The notes under the pieces: model-generated
Databases searched by the model: none
Seen by the model: only the letters and a program-made list of their open reading frames with translations
What the model was told of the DNA's origin: nothing
Shown here: positions 17,792 to 25,294 of the stretch, piece by piece
How the letters are laid out: each line of letters opens with the position of its first letter
Position numbering within the stretch: the first letter of the stretch is position 1
Program-made: the position numbers and the translations under genes
Assembly: GCF_039540975.1 (NCBI RefSeq)
Contig: NZ_BAABFL010000016.1
Span: forward strand, 1 to 64,000
DNA: 64,000 nucleotides
Source: Kistimonas scapharcae
Lineage (GTDB): Bacteria > Pseudomonadota > Gammaproteobacteria > Pseudomonadales > Endozoicomonadaceae
Direction of reading: 5' to 3'

Positions 17792-18535
17792 ATGCCAAAT
17801 CTTCACATTAAGAATGCGTCGCTCTCCTATAGCAACAAACCCATCTTTACGAATTTGTGCTTAACGCTCCCTGCTAATCAGTGGACCTGCCTACTGGGAG
17901 CCAGTGGGGTTGGTAAATCCAGCCTGCTACGTTTGATTGCTGGACTTGCCTTCGGCCATGGCGCCCAGGCCAATGGTGATATCACCAGTTCGGATAGCTT
18001 GCCGGTACATCATCGTGTCGCATGGATGGCCCAACAGGATTTACTACTGCCCTGGCTGTCCGTTATTGATAACGTAACACTGGGATGCCGCCTGAGAAAA
18101 GAACCACTATCGAAGGATAAAATTGAACAAGCTCATCACCTGTTGCGCTCCGTTGGCTTACAGCAACAGGCATCATCCTACCCCAGAGAGCTTTCGGGCG
18201 GTCAACGTCAGCGGGTCGCGCTGGCACGTACACTCATGGAAGACCGCCCTTTCGTACTGATGGACGAACCCTTTGCCGCTGTGGACGCGTTAACCCGCTT
18301 GAAGCTTCAGGACCTGGCCAGTGAATTACTCGCGGACAGAACCATCCTCATGATCACCCACGACCCACTGGAAGCCCTGCGTCTGGGGCACTCGGTCTAT
18401 CATCTCCAAGGCAGCCCGGCCACACTAACTGAGCCTCTATACCCTCAAGGCTCAGCGCCTCGCTCTCTCGACAACGAGCAGCTGATGGCATTGCATGGCC
18501 ATATCCTTGAAAAACTTCGACAAGAGGACGTCTAG
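17792..18535 (+). CDS. ABC importer ATP-binding protein, ThiZ-like
   Basis: The 247-residue ATPase energises the permease encoded 1 bp downstream. Walker A is GASGVGKSS (about 36-44), signature LSGGQRQRVALARTL, Walker B FVLMDEPFAAVD and switch His in MITHDP. It belongs to the nitrate/taurine/pyrimidine (SsuB/TauB/ThiZ) group. With the downstream permease and THI5-like binding protein it probably imports a thiamine pyrimidine precursor. I see no TPP riboswitch upstream. Confidence 0.88.
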   Translation: MPNLHIKNASLSYSNKPIFTNLCLTLPANQWTCLLGASGVGKSSLLRLIAGLAFGHGAQANGDITSSDSLPVHHRVAWMAQQDLLLPWLSVIDNVTLGCRLRKEPLSKDKIEQAHHLLRSVGLQQQASSYPRELSGGQRQRVALARTLMEDRPFVLMDEPFAAVDALTRLKLQDLASELLADRTILMITHDPLEALRLGHSVYHLQGSPATLTEPLYPQGSAPRSLDNEQLMALHGHILEKLRQEDV

Positions 18536-18536
18536 C

Positions 18537-19298
18537 ATGCGGACCAGGATCACGCGCATGATTGTGCTCATTGCTGGGTTGATTTTCATCTGGCACCTAC
18601 TCGTCACTGCACTCTCTCTGCCCGCCTGGATATTTCCAAAACCGAGCGATGTAGCGCTGAGCCTATATCAACATCGCAGCATTCTGTTTTATCACAGTGC
18701 GATTACTGCCAGTGAGATATTGCTAGGAACACTACTTGGCGTAGTAGCCGGTATCACTTTTGCCCTTGCACTACTCTATTTCCGCCGCTTTGGCCGGTGG
18801 CTTCTACCAGTATTAATTATCAGCCAGGCTATACCCACGTTCGCTCTGGCACCGGTTCTGATGTTGTGGCTGGGGTACGGACTAGCGTCAAAAGTCGCCA
18901 TGGCAGCAATTGCGTTATTCTTTCCGGTAACCATGTGTTGTTATGACGGCCTGCGCCATACACAGCAGGAATGGCTGGATCTGGCTCAAACTATGGGTGC
19001 TACTCAGTACAGCACACTCCGTTTCATCCGCTGGCCAGCAGCTCTACCGATCCTCGCTGCAGGACTGCGTATTGCCGTCGTTATCGCGCCTATCGGTGCG
19101 GTGGTGGGTGAGTGGGTTGGCTCCAGTGCCGGGCTTGGGTACTACATGTTACAGGCCAATGCCCGTCTGATGATCAGTGAGCTTTTCGCAGCGCTGGTTG
19201 TCCTGGCCTCTTTCACCATCATGTTTTATATACTGGTTGATTGGGCAACAAAGCAACTTGTGCCCTGGCAACCTGAAACAACCAGCATTTACCACTAA
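18537..19298 (+). CDS. ABC importer permease, ThiX-like
   Basis: The 254-residue integral membrane protein has about six helices and the BPD_transp_1 loop motif that docks the ATPase (EWLDLAQTMGATQYSTLRFIRWPAALP). The ATG at 18537 has AGAGG at good spacing and lies 1 bp after the ATPase stop; a longer frame from 18495 overlaps the ATPase gene and lacks support. Together with its neighbours it forms a complete importer. Confidence 0.9.
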   Translation: MRTRITRMIVLIAGLIFIWHLLVTALSLPAWIFPKPSDVALSLYQHRSILFYHSAITASEILLGTLLGVVAGITFALALLYFRRFGRWLLPVLIISQAIPTFALAPVLMLWLGYGLASKVAMAAIALFFPVTMCCYDGLRHTQQEWLDLAQTMGATQYSTLRFIRWPAALPILAAGLRIAVVIAPIGAVVGEWVGSSAGLGYYMLQANARLMISELFAALVVLASFTIMFYILVDWATKQLVPWQPETTSIYH

Positions 19299-19344
19299 GG
19301 TGTCGATCTGTTTATCTCTCCCCACTGAAGCCACTATATAAACC

Positions 19345-20325
19345 ATGAGACATATCAAATATTCAATTCTGACAATATTGGCACTGCTATCTGTGCTGAC
19401 CAACAATGCTCAGGCAAGTCCTTCCCCACAAAAACAGGACAAGCCGGACAAAATTACGCTCATGCTGGAATGGTTCGTCAACCCCGACCACGGCCCCATC
19501 ATTATTGCGCAGCAGAACGGCTATTTTGCCGAGGAAAACCTTGAGGTTACCATCCAGGAACCTGCAGAACCGAGCCTGCCCATCAAGTTATTAGCAGCCG
19601 GTGAAGTTGATATGGCAGTCATTTACAGCGAGCAGCTGGTGAAATCCTCTCTTAACCAGCTACCAGTACGCTGGGCGGGTACGTTGATAGAAACCCCGCT
19701 AAACTGCCTGATTGTGCTGGAAGACGGCCCCATACAAACCCTGAAAGACCTCAAAGGGAAAAGCATCGGTGTATCTCTGTCCAGCGGCTATGAGAAACAG
19801 CTACTTGATGTGATGCTTGCTTCATCCGGCTTAAGTTCAAAAGACGTTAACGTCATCAATGTGGGATGGGCTCTGACTGGGTCACTGCTCAGCAAGCGTG
19901 TCGATGCCATTCTGGACGGTTATCGAAATTTCGAGCTGAATCAACTCGCGATTGAAGGAGCCAAGGGGAAGGCCTTTTATGTTGAAGAATTCGGAGTGCC
20001 ACCCTACTCGGAACTTCTGTTTGCCGCCAATAGCAAAGAAACAGATAACGCGATCATTCGTCGTTTCCTTCGTGCGATAGAAAAGAGCAGTCAATACATC
20101 ATCAACCATCCGGATGAAGCCTGGAAAGCATTTGCCGCGTATTCACCAGGAGGCCTGGACACTCCCCTGAACAAAATGGCCTGGAAGGATACAGTGAACC
20201 GCTTTGCTCTACGCCCAGCCGCTATTGACCGACAGCGTTTTAAAAACTACGCCGCTTACTTGCAACAGATAGGGGCAATTAAAAAACTGCCGAATATGGA
20301 TACGATGCTGGCTCCCATCGACTAA
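19345..20325 (+). CDS. ABC importer substrate-binding protein, NMT1/THI5-like (ThiY-like)
   Basis: It is a periplasmic binding protein of 326 residues with a signal peptide (cleavage near NNAQA-SP). The N-terminal signature LMLEWFVNPDHGPIIIAQQNGYF is characteristic of ThiY proteins that bind formylaminopyrimidine or HMP, the pyrimidine part of thiamine. Third gene of the operon after ATPase and permease. Converges on slt with only 10 bp between the stops. Substrate is inferred from family; related proteins bind sulfonates or riboflavin. Confidence 0.87.
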   Translation: MRHIKYSILTILALLSVLTNNAQASPSPQKQDKPDKITLMLEWFVNPDHGPIIIAQQNGYFAEENLEVTIQEPAEPSLPIKLLAAGEVDMAVIYSEQLVKSSLNQLPVRWAGTLIETPLNCLIVLEDGPIQTLKDLKGKSIGVSLSSGYEKQLLDVMLASSGLSSKDVNVINVGWALTGSLLSKRVDAILDGYRNFELNQLAIEGAKGKAFYVEEFGVPPYSELLFAANSKETDNAIIRRFLRAIEKSSQYIINHPDEAWKAFAAYSPGGLDTPLNKMAWKDTVNRFALRPAAIDRQRFKNYAAYLQQIGAIKKLPNMDTMLAPID

Positions 20326-20335
20326 TCACCACAAT

Positions 20336-22276
20336 TTACTGATTATAAGCCAGCAGATTCATTTCATTATCCGTAAACAGCCTGACGGGCATGCCCATCA
20401 GGCTGGCAAAAATGACTCGAAACGACAGGACATTCTGAACATAGTTCCGGGTTTCCTTGAAGGGGATCGTTTCAATCCAGATATCGAGCGGAAGATCACC
20501 CCGTTGCTCAATCCACCGTTTAACCCGGCTGGGACCGGCATTATAGGCAGCTGTCGCATACACCCGATTACCCTCAAATCGCTTTTTCATGTCGGCCAGG
20601 TAGGCTGTACCCAGTGCAATATTCACAGAGGGTCGATACAAGTCATAGGCCGCCCTGTAGGCAATGCCGTAATTGCTGGCTGTCAGCCTTGCCGTTGCTG
20701 GCATCAATTGCATCAGTCCTCTCGCGCCAGCGCCTGACCGAGCCTTGGGGTAAAACGCACTTTCCTGACGTGCAACGGCCAATGACCACAACGGGTCAAC
20801 ACTGAATGCCTGCGCATTACGCTCGAACAACGGCATGGGATCCGGGACAGGAAAACGTATACCCAACTCATCCCACATGGACTCCCTTGCCGCCGTCATA
20901 ATGGCCTGGTTGTGCCACTGCCAATGATGAGCCAGCCGTGCGGCATGTCGGCGCTCATCTTTATCCAGTTGCTTCATCGCAGCATACCACTCTTGCCGAG
21001 CCAGAGACTCACGTTTCAGTGTCCGAAGCTCTGCAATGCGCCGGAAAGTGGGCCGGGTCTTCAAGGCATGTACCGTATCCGAATCAAGGACGCCATCACG
21101 CTGTTCAAGACCAAACACCGAGTTATTCAACTCTGCAGCCAGAAAACCATAAAAGCTACGACTGCCACCCAACTGGGCAAGCGTGACGATAGAGGTATTG
21201 TCCGGCTGTGAGATATGCCTTTGGGCCATCATGCTCCAATAGCGCCAACGGGGCGTTGACTGCAGGTCTTCAGGTAACTTCTCTATAAGGTTCGAAACAA
21301 GAGACCAGTCCTGATCTGCCAACGCCACCCTAACCCGCCATTCTGTCACCTCCGGGTAGGCAAACATCGGATCAATCCAATTGATCAGTTTTTCTGCATC
21401 GGGTTCAAAACTCTGTGCGATACGCAAGGCGAGCCACTGATCTAGTAACTTTCTACTGTCACCGTTCATGAAGAAGCGTTCGCGATCCCGTATCCAAACC
21501 CGCGCTGCACGGGCGATATCGCGACGCGCCAAGCGTTTAACACCATAAACCAGCAGTGCTTCACGATTCGCCAGATTACGCCTTAAGAAAGTATTCCTTG
21601 TTAATACTGTGGGCTGCTGTCTGATTTGCCAGAAGAGATCAACACTCTGCTTATGCTGTTCAGTTGTAATCTGGCGACTCACATAACGCGCCAGCGTAAT
21701 ATTGCCCTCTTCCACAGCTAACCAGAAGCGTTTGAAAGCTAAATCCGACGTCAGATGGCCCTCTTGGCGCCACACAGAAAAAACCGGGTCGCAGGCTTTG
21801 GATTGGGAGTGTCCTACCACCCACAACGATTCCGCCAACGTCATTGCATCCTGACGGCTTCCCGTAGCCAGCAGCCCCTGCGTCAGGTAACACTGATAAC
21901 GATATCCATGGGGCTTTATGCTGTTATAACTGGCGATATAGTCTGACCACCGCTTCCGACTGATTAATTCATCCAGCCAGGCCACTTCCAGCTGCCGAAT
22001 CGCTGGTAAGTCAGGATATTTATTCCGTAAGGTATCCACCTCATCAGACGATGCCTTGGAAAGCCGTTGACGAAGCGCCTGTATTTCCAGATAAGGGAAA
22101 AGTGGATAGTCAGAGAGGGTTGCGTGCCACTCTTGCTGCCAGGACTGGCCTTTTTGAAGACTTTTTTCAGCACTCAGAAAGGCTTTCCGCTGTTTAGCCA
22201 GATCAGCCGTCGCCGTTGAAGCAAACGCCATAAGACTGACAAATATAAGGATAAAATGCTGCAGACAGCGGCTCAT
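20336..22276 (-). CDS. slt: soluble lytic murein transglycosylase
   Basis: It is a periplasmic enzyme that cleaves peptidoglycan glycan strands with 1,6-anhydro ring formation. From the ATG at 22276 it has 646 residues, the Slt70 length, with a signal peptide (HFILIFVSLMAFASTATA). A long alpha-superhelical U/L domain precedes the catalytic lysozyme-like domain, with Glu505 in ARQESAFYPKARSGAGARGLMQLMP and the later AYNAGPSRVKRW motif. The frame runs upstream to 22411, but that extension lacks a signal peptide start. P. aeruginosa slt also lies near fadBA. Confidence 0.94.
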   Translation of the reverse strand: MSRCLQHFILIFVSLMAFASTATADLAKQRKAFLSAEKSLQKGQSWQQEWHATLSDYPLFPYLEIQALRQRLSKASSDEVDTLRNKYPDLPAIRQLEVAWLDELISRKRWSDYIASYNSIKPHGYRYQCYLTQGLLATGSRQDAMTLAESLWVVGHSQSKACDPVFSVWRQEGHLTSDLAFKRFWLAVEEGNITLARYVSRQITTEQHKQSVDLFWQIRQQPTVLTRNTFLRRNLANREALLVYGVKRLARRDIARAARVWIRDRERFFMNGDSRKLLDQWLALRIAQSFEPDAEKLINWIDPMFAYPEVTEWRVRVALADQDWSLVSNLIEKLPEDLQSTPRWRYWSMMAQRHISQPDNTSIVTLAQLGGSRSFYGFLAAELNNSVFGLEQRDGVLDSDTVHALKTRPTFRRIAELRTLKRESLARQEWYAAMKQLDKDERRHAARLAHHWQWHNQAIMTAARESMWDELGIRFPVPDPMPLFERNAQAFSVDPLWSLAVARQESAFYPKARSGAGARGLMQLMPATARLTASNYGIAYRAAYDLYRPSVNIALGTAYLADMKKRFEGNRVYATAAYNAGPSRVKRWIEQRGDLPLDIWIETIPFKETRNYVQNVLSFRVIFASLMGMPVRLFTDNEMNLLAYNQ

Positions 22277-22473
22277 AGTCAGGAATCCGTTCCCGTTGAA
22301 ACCATCCCTAATGGGAGGATACGGCTGCGCCATAACGACTCGACACTCCGTTACACTTTGAGCTACGCGACAGTGAATCGCCGTCCTTACCGAATCACTG
22401 TCGCCCACCAAGCCCTAAATAGCTTGCTACTCCTAACATAATATAGCGGCTCACGCTGATTCAAGCCTGTTTT

Positions 22474-22740
22474 CTAACTGCATGGTCGCGCTGGAATCTG
22501 AATATTCAATGCCAGAATATCCTGCTCCTCCTGTTTTTCCATGACAACTTCAATATCCTCATTGGATGGCATGTCATAGAAGCGGCGAACCAGCTCCATG
22601 ATTTCGCATCGCAATCGCGCCAGCTCAGGCGACTCTTCACGCTGGCGACGCTCATGGGCAATTACAATCTGCAAGCGTTCTTTGCAGACACTGGCGCTTT
22701 TCTCCTGCTTTCCGAAGGAAAACCATTTATCAAACAGCAT
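22474..22740 (-). CDS. minE: MinE, cell division topological specificity factor
   Basis: MinE stimulates MinD ATPase and drives Min oscillation. It has 88 residues, with an N-terminal membrane-targeting segment (MLFDKWFSFGK), the anti-MinCD helix ERLQIVIAHERRQR and the C-terminal dimer domain. It overlaps the minD 3' end by 11 bp, so it is coupled to minD. The tail ends PARPCS, and the dimer domain is divergent, with an insertion around DMPSNEDIEV. Confidence 0.95.
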   Translation of the reverse strand: MLFDKWFSFGKQEKSASVCKERLQIVIAHERRQREESPELARLRCEIMELVRRFYDMPSNEDIEVVMEKQEEQDILALNIQIPARPCS

Positions 22741-23560
22741 CTTTCACCCCCCGCGAAAAAACCTTCTCCAAGAAGGACAGTTTTTTTCGACGGATATGCC
22801 GCAAGGGAATCTCTTTTCCCAGCAACCGATCAACCGCATCCATATAAGCCATGGCCGCGAGCGACTCATGCTCATGAACAACAGGCACCCCCTTGTTAGA
22901 AGCTTCCAGCACTTCCCGGCTTTCCAGAACCACACCAAGAAGCGGGCAAGCCAGAATATCCACGACATCTTCAATGGAAAGCATCTGGCCTTCCGCTGCC
23001 CTTACAGGGTCATAGCGGGTGATCAGCAAATGCTCTTTTACCGGTTCCAGCCCTTCGACAGCTCTCCGGGAGCGACTTTGTAACAGGCCGAGAATACGAT
23101 CGGAGTCACGCACGGAAGACACTTCCGGATTGACGACCACAACCGCCTCATCCGCATGATACAACGCATGGATGGCTCCCCGCTCAATGCCCGCAGGTGA
23201 ATCGCAGACAATGTAATCAAATGTCTCTTTCAATTCCTCAATGATTCTGGCAACCCCTTCATCGGTCAGGGCATCCTTGTCTCGGGTCTGAGAGGCGGCA
23301 AGAATAAACAGATTACTGTTATGTTTATCTTTAATCAGAGCCTGGTTAAGGGTAATGCCGTCATTCATGACATTCACAATGTCATAAACCACGCGACGTT
23401 CACACCCCATGACCAAATCCAGATTTCTTAACCCGACATCAAAATCAATGACACAGGTTTTAAAGCCGCGTAACGCCAATCCAGAACTGATTGCAGCCGA
23501 TGTGGTTGTTTTTCCGACGCCACCTTTTCCGGACGTCACTGTTATACACCGTCCCTTCAC
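22730..23560 (-). CDS. minD: MinD, septum site-determining ATPase
   Basis: MinD is a membrane-cycling ParA-type ATPase that recruits MinC to block polar division. It has the deviant Walker A KGGVGKTT, switch motifs DFDVGLRN and DSPAGIE, and a C-terminal amphipathic membrane helix (KKLSFLEKVFSRG). Start choice: AAGGAG directly abuts an ATG at 23566 with no spacer, while the in-frame GTG at 23560 sits 6 nt from it and gives a family-like N terminus; I prefer the GTG (276 residues). minE follows with overlap. minC, normally just upstream, is absent. Confidence 0.95.
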   Translation of the reverse strand: MKGRCITVTSGKGGVGKTTTSAAISSGLALRGFKTCVIDFDVGLRNLDLVMGCERRVVYDIVNVMNDGITLNQALIKDKHNSNLFILAASQTRDKDALTDEGVARIIEELKETFDYIVCDSPAGIERGAIHALYHADEAVVVVNPEVSSVRDSDRILGLLQSRSRRAVEGLEPVKEHLLITRYDPVRAAEGQMLSIEDVVDILACPLLGVVLESREVLEASNKGVPVVHEHESLAAMAYMDAVDRLLGKEIPLRHIRRKKLSFLEKVFSRGVKDAV

Positions 23561-23766
23561 TGCCATCTCCTTGCACAGACAGTTATCGTCATTAGTGTTA
23601 ACAATACATGGTTAATAAATAGAATTAAATTGGCTGGCATAAAAAGCATACATTTAAATCAAGCAAATGCCTTCTTTCATACTTCAGTCTTTTCTCTGAC
23701 ACATCTCGTTCCTTTGACTACCTTGAAACCATCTTTAATGTCGTCATGCGGTAATCGGGAGTTGTC

Positions 23767-24942
23767 GTGCAGGGTATCTATGGCAATTTTGTACTGGAGA
23801 TGGCCATTATCTTTGGCGGGGCATCAGTCTTAGGCACCCTGTTTGTCTGGCTTCGACAACCCATCATTCTTGCCTATATCGCCCTGGGACTGATTGCCGG
23901 CCCTGATGGGCTGAAGCTGTTTGCCGACCCCGGTCACATCGAAGCCATCTCCCATATGGGTATTATCCTGCTCATGTTTTTGCTGGGACTGCACCTGCAT
24001 CCAAGAAATTTATGGCAACTGCTTCAACAAACCGCCGCCGTAACATTATTAGCCGTTGTTATTACCACTGCGATTGTGGCAATCGCATTAATCACGTTAT
24101 TTGGTATCAGTACAACCGAGGCAGTTATTTCGGGCGTCGCACTCTCTTTTTCCAGTACCGTCATCAGCCTGAAACTGATTCCAACCACCACATTGCACCA
24201 TAAACGAACGGGCGAAGTCATGATCAGTATTCTTTTATTCGAAGACATACTGGCAATTCTCGCCATACTATTGATTTATAACAATGAAGCCGCACTGTCG
24301 TGGCAAACCGGCTTTCTACCAATCAAAACAGCCCTTTTTGCACTCGCAGCCTGGTGGATTGTCCGTTTCATTGCCCTGCCTTTATTCAAGAAATTCGATA
24401 CTATTCCAGAATATATTTTCCTGGTTTCCCTGGGCTGGTGTTTTACCGCAGCCGAAATTGCGAAAGCGATTGGACTGTCCTACGAAATCGGCGCTTTTTT
24501 TGCCGGTGTTGCCATAGCCACATCACCGGTATCCCTGTTTATTGCCGAAGGCCTGAAGCCGCTTAGAGAATTTTTCCTGATCCTGTTCTTTTTTTCTATT
24601 GGCGCGCAATTTGATATTTTTGAAACCGGTCAGTTGCTTCTGCCTATTATCTTACTGGCCGCAGTTATTCTTATAGGAAAACCGCTGATATTCAGAGTGT
24701 TGCTGACCTATATCGGCAAAGCAACGCCCACTAATGCAATGGAAATGGGTCTCAGGTTAGGTCAAAGCAGTGAATTCTCATTATTACTAGCGAGCGGCGC
24801 CTTATCAGCAGGAAAACTTTCCCATGACACCGCCATGATTATTGAAACAGCAGCAATTATCACCTTTATTCTGTCAACCTACCTGGTCGTCTTCAAACTT
24901 CCGACCCCTATTTCCCCTGCAAGAAAGCTACGACAGGATTAA
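23767..24942 (+). CDS. cation:proton antiporter, CPA2 family, membrane domain only
   Basis: The 391-residue protein with about 12 hydrophobic segments belongs to the Na+/H+ exchanger fold of KefB/KefC/YbaL (GPDGLKLFADPGHIEAISHMGIILLMFLLGLHL; SYEIGAFFAGVAIA). The C-terminal TrkA-N/RCK regulatory domain of KefB/KefC is missing; it ends shortly after the last helix. A GTG start at 23767 is supported by GGGAG 6 nt upstream. Ion specificity (K+ or Na+) cannot be read from the sequence. Confidence 0.9.
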   Translation: MQGIYGNFVLEMAIIFGGASVLGTLFVWLRQPIILAYIALGLIAGPDGLKLFADPGHIEAISHMGIILLMFLLGLHLHPRNLWQLLQQTAAVTLLAVVITTAIVAIALITLFGISTTEAVISGVALSFSSTVISLKLIPTTTLHHKRTGEVMISILLFEDILAILAILLIYNNEAALSWQTGFLPIKTALFALAAWWIVRFIALPLFKKFDTIPEYIFLVSLGWCFTAAEIAKAIGLSYEIGAFFAGVAIATSPVSLFIAEGLKPLREFFLILFFFSIGAQFDIFETGQLLLPIILLAAVILIGKPLIFRVLLTYIGKATPTNAMEMGLRLGQSSEFSLLLASGALSAGKLSHDTAMIIETAAIITFILSTYLVVFKLPTPISPARKLRQD

Positions 24943-24954
24943 AGGTCAGTCAAT

Positions 24955-25167
24955 TTACTCACTATTTGCTGTTTCACGACGCAGCAGCACTTCGGTTTCT
25001 TCCTGACCATTGCTGATGGTCAGGGCATTGCCATCACCGGCAAATTCCATCATGGCTTCAAGGAACCCTATTGCAACTCTGACAACATCTTCTCCGGCAT
25101 CCAGCGCCATCGCCTCTCTGAGATTTTCTACAACACCCTCTTTGTCATCAATGTGATAGGTTGTCAT
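24955..25167 (-). CDS. small acidic protein of unknown function
   Basis: The 70-residue product (MTTYHIDDKEGVVENLREAM...) is helical and acidic, with no signal or membrane segment. An AGAGGGTGCAGGG stretch lies before the ATG and includes plausible ribosome-binding bases. It converges on the antiporter gene with 12 bp between the stops. I do not recognise it; codon use and a clean ribosome site favour a real gene. Confidence 0.5.
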   Translation of the reverse strand: MTTYHIDDKEGVVENLREAMALDAGEDVVRVAIGFLEAMMEFAGDGNALTISNGQEETEVLLRRETANSE

Positions 25168-25243
25168 CCCTGCACCCTCTTGGTGGATTCATTTACTTTC
25201 AGCTTACGTCAGTTTACGCGTTTTACCGGTATTAGATGCAATA

Positions 25244-25274
25244 AAAAAGGATCAGCAATGCGCTGACCCTTTTT
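25244..25274 (-). terminator. intrinsic terminator of the RND exporter gene
   Basis: A stem GGATCAGC/GCTGACCC (one mismatch, loop AATGC) is flanked by A-rich and T-rich arms, giving a run of six U on the minus strand. It lies 21 bp beyond the exporter stop. Confidence 0.85.
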
Positions 25275-25294
25275 CAACACAAACGAAGACGTTG

